From positions 1 to 46,645 of the forward strand of contig JALVTE010000027.1 of assembly GCA_027024155.1 (NCBI GenBank): a DNA stretch of 46,645 nt. Reading direction: 5' to 3'. The notes under the pieces are model-generated. The model saw nothing but the letters and a program-made list of their open reading frames with translations, was not told the origin of the DNA and searched no databases. Shown here piece by piece: positions 35,241-44,363 of the stretch (positions within the stretch are counted from its first letter, which is position 1; every line of letters starts with the position of its first letter). The stretch comes from Campylobacteraceae bacterium (GTDB taxonomy: Bacteria > Campylobacterota > Campylobacteria > Campylobacterales > Sulfurovaceae). The position numbers were made by a program, and so were the translations under genes.

Positions 35241-35835
35241 AAATAGAGTAAAAATATTTACCACACCAATAATTGCAGGCAGATACAAAGGCAAAAAAAT
35301 AGCAATACCAGCCATAGATACAACAAGAAGTTCTAAGTCTATTCTTAGAGAGTCGCTATTTAACTCTATTGCATATGATGTAGTCGATTCAAACTTTGTA
35401 GAGCTGTTCTCAGGCAGTGGTTCTGTTGGGCTAGAGGCACTTAGCCGTGGGGCTACTAAAAGCTACTTTTTAGAGCAAAACCCAACAGCATACAAAATTT
35501 TGCAAGATAATATTACAAATATTGCACCAGATAGCTCATATGTACTTAGAGGCGATGCTTTTGAACTATTTGGCTCTCTATACAAGCAGTTAAAAGAGGA
35601 AGGCAGAGATACATTTTTCTACTTCGACCCACCATTTAGCATAAGAAATGGTATGGAAGATATTTACGATAAGTGTATAAATCTAATAGCCCAAATTCAA
35701 GACCCATTCGCAAAAATGGTAATTGTAGAGCATATGACCAACATAGATATGCCAGCGAGTATTGGCAAATTAACAAAACAAAAGCGTAAAAAGTTTGGTA
35801 AAAGCTCACTAACTTACTATACCATAGAGGATTAA
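35227..35835 (+). CDS. rsmD: 16S rRNA (guanine-966 N2) methyltransferase RsmD
   Basis: The enzyme methylates G966 in the small ribosomal subunit. Family features: IIAGRYKGKKIAIP, TTRSSKSILRESLFNSI, the SAM-binding FVELFSGSGSVGLEALSRGA, EQNPTAYKILQDNI, and the catalytic FYFDPPF. The length of 202 aa is typical. The start is TTG, with TGGAG nine bases upstream, within the lipoprotein gene end. The next gene starts two bases after its stop. Confidence 0.92.
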   Translation: MASNKNRVKIFTTPIIAGRYKGKKIAIPAIDTTRSSKSILRESLFNSIAYDVVDSNFVELFSGSGSVGLEALSRGATKSYFLEQNPTAYKILQDNITNIAPDSSYVLRGDAFELFGSLYKQLKEEGRDTFFYFDPPFSIRNGMEDIYDKCINLIAQIQDPFAKMVIVEHMTNIDMPASIGKLTKQKRKKFGKSSLTYYTIED

Positions 35836-35837
35836 AC

Positions 35838-36653
35838 TTGAACAAGCCAGCCCTGCCTAGAGTGTCGCTCTTTATTCTTGTAGCCATTATACTGCTGTCG
35901 TTTGTAGGACCATTTATATATACGGTTTCGCCTTACGAATTTAGCAAAGATGCAATACTACAAGCCCCAAGTGCCAGCCACCTGCTAGGAACCGACAGAC
36001 TAGGCAGAGACTTGCTAGCAAGGGTAATAAAAGGCGGGCAAGTATCTATAGCCATAGGTGTTGGCTCAGCCCTTATAGCTTCACTAATTGGCTTAATATA
36101 TGGCGTATTTGCAGGCTATTTAAAGGGACTTTGGGATAAAGGCTTTGTATTAGTTGTAGACCTATTCCTAACCTTCCCTACTTTCTTTTTACTACTAACT
36201 TTGGTTAGTTATATCGAAGCATCCTCACTAATTTTAGTAATAGTAATCGCCATAACAGGCTGGATGGGTACAGCAAGGCTAATTCGCTCTCAAGCATTCC
36301 AAATATCGAACCAACCATTTATAAAAGTGCTTAAAATATCTAATGTATCGAACTTTAAAATAGTATTTAAATACTTCCTACCCCTACTAGCCCCAATATT
36401 CTTTGTAAGTTTCTCATTTGGCGTAAGTGGTGCCATACTAGCAGAAAGCGGACTAAGCTACCTGGGACTGGGAATAACCCCACCAAACATGAGCTGGGGT
36501 AGCATACTAAGCAGCGGAAAACCAGTAATGGAGATAGCCTGGTGGGTAAGCTTTTTCCCTGGACTATTTATATTTTTAGTAACCTTTAGCCTTATTCAAA
36601 TATCGGATTATCTGCAACAGTTGTCTAATTTGAAGGAGAGTGCTATAAATTAA
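35838..36653 (+). CDS. Oligopeptide/dipeptide ABC transporter permease (DppC/OppC type)
   Basis: An inner-membrane permease subunit. It begins with a transmembrane helix (about 8-30), then the family loop HLLGTDRLGRDLLARVIKGGQVSIAIG, further helices, and an EAA-type cytoplasmic loop (GWMGTARLIRSQAFQISNQPFI) that docks the ATPase. The C-terminal SGLSYLGLGITPPNMSWG is characteristic. The matching DppB permease, ATPases and binding protein are not here, so it must work with subunits encoded elsewhere. The start is TTG 35838 with AGAGG seven bases upstream. It is the last gene of the rsmD operon. Confidence 0.88.
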   Translation: MNKPALPRVSLFILVAIILLSFVGPFIYTVSPYEFSKDAILQAPSASHLLGTDRLGRDLLARVIKGGQVSIAIGVGSALIASLIGLIYGVFAGYLKGLWDKGFVLVVDLFLTFPTFFLLLTLVSYIEASSLILVIVIAITGWMGTARLIRSQAFQISNQPFIKVLKISNVSNFKIVFKYFLPLLAPIFFVSFSFGVSGAILAESGLSYLGLGITPPNMSWGSILSSGKPVMEIAWWVSFFPGLFIFLVTFSLIQISDYLQQLSNLKESAIN

Positions 36654-36672
36654 TGCTAAAAGCATTAATTTA
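36646..36672 (+). terminator. 12-bp hairpin at the end of the permease gene
   Basis: Arms TAAATTAATGCT and AGCATTAATTTA with a 3-base loop span the stop codon. The run of T is short, so it may be a weak terminator. Downstream, TAGCTTAG occurs twice before a T6 run. Confidence 0.55.
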
Positions 36673-36743
36673 GCTTAGAGCTTATAGTGTAGAGCCAACA
36701 AATTAGCTTAGTTTTTTATCTGTTAATATTAGGCTTACTTAGC

Positions 36744-36749
36744 TATAAT
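36744..36749 (+). promoter_or_regulatory. -10 box of the type II restriction-modification pair
   Basis: TATAAT, 49 bases before the endonuclease ATG; GGAG lies 9 bases before the ATG. I see no controller-protein gene or C-box repeats. Confidence 0.45.
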
Positions 36750-36798
36750 ATTATTTGAATAAAATTTACAAAGCATAAAGAAGTTATGGAGAAAAAAG

Positions 36799-37638
36799 AT
36801 GTCTAATATCCTTAAAGCTGTTACGAATATAGTGCAAAATCCAATTATTAATCTAGTTGATTATTATCAAGGAAGAAACAGAATAAACAATAGTGGTAAA
36901 GCTTTAGAAAATTATATACAAGATATATTTGCAGGAACTTTAAATGAAAATGATGAAAATAGAAGATTACAAAGATTACAAGAGGTATTTTCATATCAAG
37001 GAAATCAAAATAATCCACCTGATTTGATTTTAAGAGATTCTGACGCAATAGAAGTTAAAAAATTACAATCGAAAAATTCTGCTATTGCCTTGAATAGCTC
37101 TTATCCTAAAGCAAAACTATATGCTTCTAGTCCTATGATAACAAATGCTTGTAGAACTTGTGAAGATTGGGAAGAGAAAGATATTATTTATGCTATTGGC
37201 TATACAGATGATAACTCTTTAAAATCTTTATGGCTAATTTATGGGGATTGTTTTTGTGCTGATAAAGAGATATATGAAAGAATAAAAAATATAATATCTG
37301 ATGGTATAAATTCTATTCCTGATGTAGAATTTACACAAACAAATGAACTTGGAAAAGTTAAAAAAGTAGATCCGTTAGGTATTACAGATTTAAGAATTAG
37401 AGGGATGTGGCATATTGATAATCCAAATAAGATTTTTAATTATATTTATGAGTTTGATGAAGATGCCGCCTTTCAACTAATTTGTTTAATTAAATTAGAT
37501 AAATATAACTCTATACCTCAAGCGGATAAAGTTATTTTAGAACAGCTTGATAATATTAATATTCAAGATATAAAAATTAAAAATCCTAATAATCCAATTC
37601 AGTTAATAGATGCAAAACTATTAACTTTTAAGGTGTAA
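36799..37638 (+). CDS. Type II restriction endonuclease, NgoPII-like (GGCC)
   Basis: The opening ([44 protein letters not shown]) and the acidic core [17 protein letters not shown] match the NgoPII family of endonucleases; the latter is the PD...ExK catalytic motif. The length (279 aa) agrees with R.NgoPII. The target is inferred as GGCC from the family and from the partner methylase. It ends two bases before the methyltransferase start, so endonuclease comes first in a two-gene operon. Confidence 0.85.
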   Translation: MSNILKAVTNIVQNPIINLVDYYQGRNRINNSGKALENYIQDIFAGTLNENDENRRLQRLQEVFSYQGNQNNPPDLILRDSDAIEVKKLQSKNSAIALNSSYPKAKLYASSPMITNACRTCEDWEEKDIIYAIGYTDDNSLKSLWLIYGDCFCADKEIYERIKNIISDGINSIPDVEFTQTNELGKVKKVDPLGITDLRIRGMWHIDNPNKIFNYIYEFDEDAAFQLICLIKLDKYNSIPQADKVILEQLDNINIQDIKIKNPNNPIQLIDAKLLTFKV

Positions 37639-37640
37639 TA

Positions 37641-38735
37641 ATGAAAATAATTTCACTATTTTCTGGTGCTGGAGGGTTGGATTTAGGTTTTGAAAAAGCT
37701 GGATTTAAAACTATTTGGGCAAACGAATATGATAAAGAGATATGGGAAACTTATGAAAAAAACTTTCCTAATACCTTTTTAGATAGACGAAGTATAAAAG
37801 ATATACCATCATATGATATTCCTAACGCTATTGGATTAATTGGTGGACCACCTTGTCAAAGTTGGAGTGAAGCTGGAAAATTAAAAGGAATAGATGACCA
37901 TAGAGGACAACTGTTTTTTGAATTTATACGGGTTTTAAGAGATAAAAAACCGCTATTCTTTTTGGCTGAAAATGTATCAGGAATGTTGGCTTCAAGACAT
38001 AGTGAAGCACTTAAAAATATCAAAAAACATTTTACAGATAGCGGATATGATTTATATTTTAAATTATTAGATGCCAATGATTTTAAAGTAGCACAAAATA
38101 GAAAACGGGTATTTTTTATAGGATTTAGAAAAGATTTAAATATCAAATTTGATTTTCCTGCTCCATTTGAAAAAAAAAGAGTTTTAAAAGATGTAATTTG
38201 GGATTTAAAAGATAATGTAATTCCTGCAAAAGAGAAAAATTATACTAATGGCAATGATTGCAAGTTGCCAAATCATGAATATTTGCTTGGTAGTTTTTCA
38301 TCTATTTTTATGTCAAGAAATAGAGTTAGAAGTTGGGACGAGCCATCTTTTACTATTCAAGCGGGTGGAAGGCATGCGCCACTTCATCCACAAGCACCCA
38401 AAATGCAATTTGTAGAACAAAATAAAAGAATATTTGTACCAAATTATGAGCATTTATATAGAAGGTTAAGTATAAGAGAGTGTGCTAGAATACAATCATT
38501 TCCAGACGAGCATATATTTTATTATAAAAATTTAACAGCAGGATATAAAATGGTCGGTAATGCTGTTCCTCCATATTTGGCATATTATTTAGCAAAAGAG
38601 ATACGAAAGCAGCTGGTAAGTATTTATCCTAACAAATCCTTAGAACTAACAAATGAAAATGTTGATAAAAAAACAAAAATTAATGATATGGTATATTCAC
38701 TTAACATAGTTGCTAAACAAACGGCTAATCTATAA
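37641..38735 (+). CDS. DNA (cytosine-5) methyltransferase, HaeIII/NgoPII-like
   Basis: A 364-aa 5-methylcytosine enzyme with all main motifs: [19 protein letters not shown] (I), [16 protein letters not shown] (IV, catalytic cysteine), AENVSGM (VI), [15 protein letters not shown] (VIII), and [17 protein letters not shown] then [18 protein letters not shown] (IX-X). The target-recognition part ([26 protein letters not shown]) matches M.HaeIII closely, predicting methylation of GGCC. It protects the host from the adjacent endonuclease. Confidence 0.94.
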   Translation: MKIISLFSGAGGLDLGFEKAGFKTIWANEYDKEIWETYEKNFPNTFLDRRSIKDIPSYDIPNAIGLIGGPPCQSWSEAGKLKGIDDHRGQLFFEFIRVLRDKKPLFFLAENVSGMLASRHSEALKNIKKHFTDSGYDLYFKLLDANDFKVAQNRKRVFFIGFRKDLNIKFDFPAPFEKKRVLKDVIWDLKDNVIPAKEKNYTNGNDCKLPNHEYLLGSFSSIFMSRNRVRSWDEPSFTIQAGGRHAPLHPQAPKMQFVEQNKRIFVPNYEHLYRRLSIRECARIQSFPDEHIFYYKNLTAGYKMVGNAVPPYLAYYLAKEIRKQLVSIYPNKSLELTNENVDKKTKINDMVYSLNIVAKQTANL

Positions 38736-38950
38736 TTAATTTCTGTTGTGACTAAATAAAAAGGTCGTAGGTAACAATTTGCTACTTTTATGCTAAAATA
38801 TTGATAAATGCAGAAAAGTATCTATTATTAAACTCTAAATTTAAAAGTAGAAAAAATAAGCGAAGCTACATTATAAGCCCTCTGCTCTTAGCTCCTACTT
38901 CTAAGCTTCTAAATGTTAAACTTCCGACGAATTAAAAAAAGGTTGATTTA

Positions 38951-40489
38951 ATGTTTAATATTAAAAACTATAAAACTGACAATATTAAGAATGATATACT
39001 CTCTGGGCTTGTTGTAGCGGTAGCTTTGGTGCCAGAGGCTATTGCGTTTTCGTTTATTGTTGGTATTAACCCTATTGTGGGGCTTTATACTGCGTTTATT
39101 TTGGGGTTAATTACCTCTTTGCTTGGTGGTAAACCAGGGATGATTAGCGGGGCTACTGGTTCTGTTGCTGTTGTGCTTGTTGGGTTGGCTTTAGAGGCTA
39201 CTCACTACCTGCAAACTCAGGGGCTAAGTGGTGACCAACTGGCTATGGGAGTTTTGCAATACATTGTTCTATCTGCAATTTTAGCTGGTGTTATACAGAT
39301 GCTTTTTGGTATTTTTAAATTTGGTAAGTTTATCCGTCTTGTTCCTCTGCCTGCGATTTATGGTTTTGTAAATGGTTTGGCTATTGTGATTGCTATGGCT
39401 CAGTTTAAGTTTTTTAAGGGTGAGGGGTGGCAAATGTATGCTATTGTTATTGCATCTATGGCAATTATGTATTTTTTACCAAAATTCACAAAGGCTATTC
39501 CTGCTGGTTTGGTTGCTATTGTTAGTTTGACTCTGCTAGTATATTTTACTGGATTAGATACTAAAAATATTGGCGATTTAGCTAACCTTAGCCAATATAA
39601 AGGGCAGCTGCCACACTTCTCTATTCCAGATACACTATTTAGTTTAGACGCTATAAAGATGGTTCTGCCATATGCTGTAATTGCGGCACTTGTTGGGCTT
39701 ATAGAGTCTTTGCTAACACTTGCTGTTTTAGATGAAATTAGTGGCACTCGTGGTAGTGGCAACAAGGAGTGTGTAGCTCTTGGTCTTGGTAACTTTACTT
39801 GTGGTTTCTTTGGTGGTATGCCTGGGTGTGCTATGATTGGGCAGTCTATTATTAACTATACCTCTGGTGGCTTGGGGCGTTTGTCATCGTTTACTGCGGC
39901 TGTTGGACTTATGGCTTTGGTTGCATTCTTTACAGATACATTACAACTAATACCTGTTGCGGTTTTGGTTGGTATTATGTTTATGGTAAGTATTGGGACA
40001 TTCGAGTGGAGTAGCTTTGGACATTTAAAAAAGATGCCAAAAGAGGATGCATTTGTAATGGTAGCGGTAACAGTAATTACAATTTTCTTTGACTTGGCGG
40101 TTGCGGTTATTATTGGTGTAATTATCTCAGCCCTAGTATTTGCTTGGAAGCACGCAAGAATTTATGCGCAGACAAAAGAGATAGATAAAGATACAAAGCT
40201 GTACGAAATGAGTGGACCTCTATTTTTTGCTTCGGTTCAATCGTTTATGGATAGTTTCGATATAGAAAATGACCCTAAAAATATAGTAATAGATTTTAAA
40301 AATGCAAAAGTGTTAGATGCTTCTGGTGCAGATGCTATTGAAAATTTATATAGAAAATATAAAAAAGTAGCTAAGAATGTTACTCTTAAACATTTAAGTA
40401 AAGATTGTATTGCTATACTAAAACAAGCAAAATCTAGTGTTATAAAACAGAGTGATGACCCAGAGTATAAGATTGCAAGGGATTATTAA
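38951..40489 (+). CDS. SulP-family anion transporter with STAS domain
   Basis: An inner-membrane transporter of the SulP (SLC26-like) family, with about 11-14 hydrophobic segments up to residue ~400; the start DILSGLVVAVALVPEAIAFSFIVGINPIVGLYTAFI is the family signature. A cytoplasmic STAS domain follows (about 415-500), with VLDASGADAIENL. Substrates in the family include sulfate and bicarbonate; not decidable here. It is a single-gene unit. Its coding strand is noticeably rich in G and T compared with its neighbours, partly explained by hydrophobic codons. Confidence 0.93.
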   Translation: MFNIKNYKTDNIKNDILSGLVVAVALVPEAIAFSFIVGINPIVGLYTAFILGLITSLLGGKPGMISGATGSVAVVLVGLALEATHYLQTQGLSGDQLAMGVLQYIVLSAILAGVIQMLFGIFKFGKFIRLVPLPAIYGFVNGLAIVIAMAQFKFFKGEGWQMYAIVIASMAIMYFLPKFTKAIPAGLVAIVSLTLLVYFTGLDTKNIGDLANLSQYKGQLPHFSIPDTLFSLDAIKMVLPYAVIAALVGLIESLLTLAVLDEISGTRGSGNKECVALGLGNFTCGFFGGMPGCAMIGQSIINYTSGGLGRLSSFTAAVGLMALVAFFTDTLQLIPVAVLVGIMFMVSIGTFEWSSFGHLKKMPKEDAFVMVAVTVITIFFDLAVAVIIGVIISALVFAWKHARIYAQTKEIDKDTKLYEMSGPLFFASVQSFMDSFDIENDPKNIVIDFKNAKVLDASGADAIENLYRKYKKVAKNVTLKHLSKDCIAILKQAKSSVIKQSDDPEYKIARDY

Positions 40490-40601
40490 ATAATGTATAT
40501 AGTGTATAAGTTCAGGTATTAATTGTAAATTCATTGTATATAGTTCTAAACTAAAATAAAAATTATGTTAAAATTCTAAAAATTTTTTATGGAGAAAGAA
40601 T

Positions 40602-41123
40602 ATGGATATAAGTAAAATCGGTACTGGTAAATGCCCAGATGAAGTAAATGCAATTATAGAGGTACCATACGGTTCTAATATTAAATATGAATTAGATAAA
40701 GATAGTGGTGCTATAGAAGTAGATAGAGTAATCTTCTCAGCAATGTTTTACCCAGCAAATTACGGTTTTGTAGCAAATACATTATCTGACGATGGAGACC
40801 CTGTAGATGTTTTAGTACTTGGTGAGTATCCTTTAATTCCTGGATGTTTTATTAAGTGTAGATTAATTGGTGTACTTGTAATGGAAGATGAAAAAGGAAT
40901 AGACGAAAAACTTTTAGCTGTTCCATATGAAAAAATCGACCCAACATTTAAAAATGTTAAAGAGATAGACGATGTACCAGAGCATACTTTAAACAAAATT
41001 AAAAATTTCTTCGAGACATATAAGATGTTAGAGCCAAATAAGTGGGTAAAAGTTACTGGCTTTAAAGGTAAAAAAGAGGCTACTGAAATTTTAGAGCAAG
41101 CTATAAAAAACTATAAGGCTTAA
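40602..41123 (+). CDS. ppa: Inorganic pyrophosphatase (family I)
   Basis: The enzyme hydrolyses pyrophosphate to drive biosynthetic reactions. Family I features: EVPYGSNIKYELDKDSGAIEVDRV, YPANYGFVANTLSDDGDPVDVLVLGEYPLIPG with the metal-binding aspartates, and a C-terminal helix. The length of 173 aa is typical of bacterial hexameric forms. A GGAG ribosome site precedes the ATG. The next small gene begins four bases after its stop. Confidence 0.96.
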   Translation: MDISKIGTGKCPDEVNAIIEVPYGSNIKYELDKDSGAIEVDRVIFSAMFYPANYGFVANTLSDDGDPVDVLVLGEYPLIPGCFIKCRLIGVLVMEDEKGIDEKLLAVPYEKIDPTFKNVKEIDDVPEHTLNKIKNFFETYKMLEPNKWVKVTGFKGKKEATEILEQAIKNYKA

Positions 41124-41127
41124 TTAG

Positions 41128-41301
41128 ATGAAATATATATTAGCGTTAATTGCCTCTTTATTTATTTTAGGTGGTTGTACACAAATTGTTACAGCACCTA
41201 TATCTTTAGCAGGTAAAGCTGTAAGCACTACTTTAGATGTTGCAGGTTCTGCTGGTGGTGCTGTAGTAAATACAGTTACTGGTGGAAGTGACGACGATTA
41301 A
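41128..41301 (+). CDS. 57-aa predicted lipoprotein
   Basis: A short frame encodes MKYILALIASLFILGGC, a lipoprotein signal with a GGC lipobox (cysteine 17), then a Ala/Gly/Val/Thr-rich segment (AGKAVSTTLDVAGSAGG) and a DDD end. Small lipoproteins of this composition with acidic ends are common in proteobacteria. It follows ppa by four bases and probably shares its transcript. The function is unknown. Confidence 0.65.
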   Translation: MKYILALIASLFILGGCTQIVTAPISLAGKAVSTTLDVAGSAGGAVVNTVTGGSDDD

Positions 41302-41392
41302 TAACACTATATGCAATATTTAACAAATCAAAAAAGTGACAGATATTAAAGAATAAATCTTCTCTACTAGCTGAAGCTAAGAGTGATAATTT

Positions 41393-41450
41393 TTCTTTTA
41401 TAGGTGTTGCTTTTTTGTTTTGCCCTACGGGTAGTACAAGAGGGCATTTA
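41393..41450. repeat. Dispersed repeat, copy 2
   Basis: It starts TTCTTTTATAGGTGTTGC and contains TTTTGTTTTGCCCTACGGG and CACAAGAG-like ACAAGAGGGCA. It matches 24228-24282. This copy keeps complementary ends TGCCCT/AGGGCA, which copy 1 has partly lost. Confidence 0.75.
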
Positions 41451-41569
41451 ACTTTAAACGGAATTTAGGACAAGTTAGCTTTTTGGCTAGCTTTTATTAA
41501 AAACTATATAACATTAAGCACCCTTTTGTGCTATTAAATGTTGAATATAGTGCGTAACATCAGTTATTA

Positions 41570-41591
41570 ATTCTCTTTTTTTAAAGAGAAT
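41570..41591. terminator. 9-bp hairpin upstream of GluRS-like gene
   Basis: ATTCTCTTT and AAAGAGAAT are perfect arms around TTTT. It may end transcripts from the ppa side, but no T-run follows the stem on the plus strand. Confidence 0.4.
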
Positions 41592-41608
41592 ACTACTAAA
41601 CTACTAAA

Positions 41609-41633
41609 TATAGGTCACCTATAAAAATAGGTG
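41609..41633 (+). promoter_or_regulatory. Mutually exclusive inverted repeats before GluRS-like gene
   Basis: TATAGGT-C-ACCTATA (41609-41623) and CACCTAT-AAAA-ATAGGTG (41616-41633) share their middle arm, so only one stem can form at a time. They end 27 bases before the ATG at 41661. Confidence 0.45.
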
Positions 41634-41660
41634 ATAATAAGCTAAACTAGGATTATAAAT

Positions 41661-42893
41661 ATGCTAAGATATTCAATATCTCCAAATGTGGATATAGACT
41701 TAAACAGTTTAACGGTTGCACTTTTAAACTATATTGTTTCACAACAAAAACAGTGTGCTTTCTTCATTAGAGTTGAAGATATAGAAAAAGATAAAATAGA
41801 TGAATCTAAATTACAAGATAATATAAATCTTTTAAAAAAGTTTGCAATTAATACTGAAGTTGTAGTAAATCAGAGTAGTAATTTGAATATTTATGCTCAA
41901 TTAGCTACCAATTTAATTAAAGAAAAAAAAGCTTTCGCATGCTTTTGTAATGAAAAATTACAAGAGTGCAGTCAAAATTGTAAAGAATTAGAAGCATCAA
42001 AAGTAGAAAGCAAAGTAAATAGTGGTGAAAAATATAGTATAAGAGTTATAGAACCAAATGAAAATATAGCTTTTAGAGATATAATTTTAGGTAGAATAGA
42101 AAGAACAGCAAAAGAGATAGGTAATATATTAATTTTAAATAAAAATGGTTTAGCATCTGAAGATTTTGCGAATTCAATCGATGATATGAGTGCCTCTATC
42201 GATACTGTAATTAATACAGAAAATAGTATAAATAGCACAATAAAACAAATTTATATTCATAAACTTTTAAATTATAATTGCAATATAGATTATGCACACT
42301 TGCCAAATATAAAAAATTTAGATAATATATCACTTAAGTGGTTGTTACAAGAGGGGTTTTTGCCCGATGCAATTATAAATTATTTATTGACTCTTGTGAC
42401 TAGAGTGGATAAAGGGGTTTTTTATTTGCCCGATGCAATAACTTGGTTAGATATATCTAATATTAGCAATAAACCTATGGAGTTTAATTTAAATAAATTA
42501 AAAGAGTTAAATAGAGAGCATTTAAAAAATCTTGATAGTTTAAAATTATCAAAAATATTTGGTTTCGCAGATAGCGATATCGGAGAGCTATTAAAACTAT
42601 ATTTAGAAGATTCTAGCACTATAAAAGAGTTAGACCAACATATAGTAGCAACTTTTGCAGCAAAATCTTGTACAAAAGAGATACAAGAGATAGCTAATAT
42701 TATAAAAGATGCTCCTTATATAGAAAATTTTGATGATTTTTTAGGATATATTGAAAAGCGAAGTTCACTAAATAGAAGTGATATTATAAAGGCAATAAGA
42801 GTATTATTAACAGGTAGCAATAAAAGCCCCAATTTAGAGTTAATATATAAATACATCAACCCATATATACTGGAGGTAGCAAAATGTCGTTAA
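41661..42893 (+). CDS. Degenerate glutamyl-tRNA synthetase paralogue
   Basis: A 410-aa protein that aligns along its whole length with bacterial GluRS: RYSISPNVDIDLNSLTVALLNYI against the RFAPSPTG...HVGGARTAL start, FIRVEDIEKDK, FACFC, SIDDMSASIDTVINTENSINST, EGFLPDAIINYL, and the anticodon-domain IRVLLTGSNKSPNLELIYKYI. The class I motifs are lost: HIGH is replaced by DLNS (13-16) and the KMSKS loop by NLDNISLKW (219-227), which is also shorter; the RGED position reads NTEN. Aminoacylation is therefore unlikely, but the anticodon-binding part is kept. It sits where a gltX gene is followed by yggT in Campylobacter. A true GluRS must exist elsewhere. Confidence 0.8.
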   Translation: MLRYSISPNVDIDLNSLTVALLNYIVSQQKQCAFFIRVEDIEKDKIDESKLQDNINLLKKFAINTEVVVNQSSNLNIYAQLATNLIKEKKAFACFCNEKLQECSQNCKELEASKVESKVNSGEKYSIRVIEPNENIAFRDIILGRIERTAKEIGNILILNKNGLASEDFANSIDDMSASIDTVINTENSINSTIKQIYIHKLLNYNCNIDYAHLPNIKNLDNISLKWLLQEGFLPDAIINYLLTLVTRVDKGVFYLPDAITWLDISNISNKPMEFNLNKLKELNREHLKNLDSLKLSKIFGFADSDIGELLKLYLEDSSTIKELDQHIVATFAAKSCTKEIQEIANIIKDAPYIENFDDFLGYIEKRSSLNRSDIIKAIRVLLTGSNKSPNLELIYKYINPYILEVAKCR

Positions 42894-43159
42894 TATTCAA
42901 TACATTAATAAATATGTCAGTGGCACTTATTCAAATATATATTTGGATAATAATTATAGCTGCATTAATGAGTTTGGTAAATCCAGACCCATATAATCAA
43001 ATAGTACAAGTAATACGTAAATTGACAGAACCAGTTTTTAATTTCGTACGCTCTAAAATGCCCTTTGTGGTTATATCGGGAATTGACCTGTCACCTATTG
43101 TAATAATATTTGCATTAGATTTATTAATAAATATTTTATATAGTTTACGAATCAACTAA
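42884..43159 (+). CDS. YggT-family membrane protein
   Basis: A 91-aa protein with two hydrophobic helices (about 10-32 and 65-90) and the family's central stretch MSLVNPDPYNQIVQVIRKLTEPVFNFVRSKMPFV...GIDLSPIVIIFAL. Members are inner-membrane proteins of uncertain function, sometimes linked to osmotic tolerance or division. The start lies 10 bases inside the GluRS-like gene, after GGAGG. Confidence 0.88.
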   Translation: MSLIFNTLINMSVALIQIYIWIIIIAALMSLVNPDPYNQIVQVIRKLTEPVFNFVRSKMPFVVISGIDLSPIVIIFALDLLINILYSLRIN

Positions 43160-43182
43160 TTTACTATTTAAGATTATCTGAT

Positions 43183-44325
43183 ATGAAACAAGATATTTTA
43201 AATAAACTCCCCTCCCCTTGTTGGCTTTTAGAAGAGAATAAGTTAAAAAACAACTTGGAGATATTAAAAAATATAAAAGATAAAACGGGTGTAAAAATAC
43301 TACTAGCACTTAAAGGCTATGCTCTTTGGAAATCGTTTGATTTAGTATCTAAATATTTAGATGGCTGTTGTGCAAGTGGATTAAACGAAGCTATGTTAGC
43401 TAAAGAAGAGTTTAGAAAAGAGGTACATACATACTCTCCTGCTTTCAAAAATGAAGAGATAGAAAAAATTGCAAATATATCTAACCATTTAGTCTTTAAT
43501 TCACGAAATCAGTTGGAAAAATTTGCGACAAAGGCTAAAGAGATAAACCCAAATATATCTATAGGTTTACGAGTAAACCCAGAGACTTCGCACGCACCTG
43601 TAGAGATTTATAACCCATGTGGTTTATACTCAAGACTTGGTATTAAAGAAAGCGATTTTAAAGAGGAATTTTTAGCTAAGATTGACGGCTTACACTTTCA
43701 CGCTCTTTGCGAAGAGGATTCAAGTTCTTTACAAGCAGTCCTAGAAACTTTTGAAGATAAATTTGGAAAATTTTTGCATAAACTAAAATGGGTAAACTTT
43801 GGCGGTGGACACCACATAACAAAAAAAGGTTATAATGTAGAGCTTTTAATAGAGTTACTAACTAACTTTAAAAGAAAATACCAACATTTAGAGGTTTACT
43901 TAGAACCAGGTGAAGCTGTAGGCTGGGAAACAGGTACTTTAGTAACTACAGTATTAGATATTGTACACAATGGATTAGATATAGCCATATTAGATAGCTC
44001 TGCAGAAGCTCATATGCCAGATACTATAATTATGCCATACCGTGCAGAGGTTCAAGGTGCCAAAGAAGCAAATAAGTTACCTTATACCTATAGACTAGCA
44101 GGTAATACATGCTTAGCAGGTGATATAATGGGTGATTACAGTTTCGATAAACCATTACAAATAGGGGATAAAGTAGTATTTAAAGACCAAATGCACTACA
44201 CAATGGTAAAAGCTACAACATTTAATGGAATAAACTTACCATCTATTGCAATATTAAGAGAAAATGGCAATATAGATGTAGTTAAAGAGTTTGGATACAG
44301 CGAGTTTAAAAATAGGCTTAGTTAA
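43183..44325 (+). CDS. nspC: Carboxynorspermidine decarboxylase
   Basis: This PLP-dependent enzyme removes CO2 from carboxy(nor)spermidine, the last step of the alternative polyamine pathway used by Campylobacterota and Vibrio. The fold-type III barrel shows LLALKGYALWKSF with the PLP lysine, GCCASGLNEAMLAKEEF, VNFGGGHHITKKGYN, YLEPGEAVGWETG, DSSAEAHMPDTI and the C-terminal AGNTCLAGDIMGDY. The length of 380 aa is normal. The dehydrogenase partner is not in the window. It follows yggT by 23 bases. Confidence 0.95.
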   Translation: MKQDILNKLPSPCWLLEENKLKNNLEILKNIKDKTGVKILLALKGYALWKSFDLVSKYLDGCCASGLNEAMLAKEEFRKEVHTYSPAFKNEEIEKIANISNHLVFNSRNQLEKFATKAKEINPNISIGLRVNPETSHAPVEIYNPCGLYSRLGIKESDFKEEFLAKIDGLHFHALCEEDSSSLQAVLETFEDKFGKFLHKLKWVNFGGGHHITKKGYNVELLIELLTNFKRKYQHLEVYLEPGEAVGWETGTLVTTVLDIVHNGLDIAILDSSAEAHMPDTIIMPYRAEVQGAKEANKLPYTYRLAGNTCLAGDIMGDYSFDKPLQIGDKVVFKDQMHYTMVKATTFNGINLPSIAILRENGNIDVVKEFGYSEFKNRLS

Positions 44326-44330
44326 TCAGT

Positions 44331-44363
44331 GCTATATAGGTTAAAAATCCATTCCTATATAGC
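44331..44363. terminator. Shared hairpin between nspC and the YfiH-type gene
   Basis: Perfect 10-bp arms GCTATATAGG and CCTATATAGC enclose a 13-base loop containing the minus-strand stop codon. It sits between convergent genes. T-tails are poor. Confidence 0.5.

Larger units (their letters stand above)
41302..41660. other. Gene-free region with repeat and hairpins
   Basis: No coding frame is supported. The region holds the second copy of a dispersed repeat (41393-41450), a small stem AGCAC/GTGCT (41517-41532), a 9-bp hairpin (41570-41591) and overlapping inverted repeats just upstream of the next gene (41609-41633). Confidence 0.6.

Noticed and set aside
38951-40489. Recent lateral transfer of the SulP gene because of its G/T-rich coding strand
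   Set aside because: Membrane proteins favour Val, Gly, Leu and Phe codons, which explains much of the bias; no flanking mobile features support transfer.
41661-42893. Pseudogene of gltX
   Set aside because: The frame is intact at near-normal length, has a plausible start and is coupled to yggT; only the catalytic motifs are changed.
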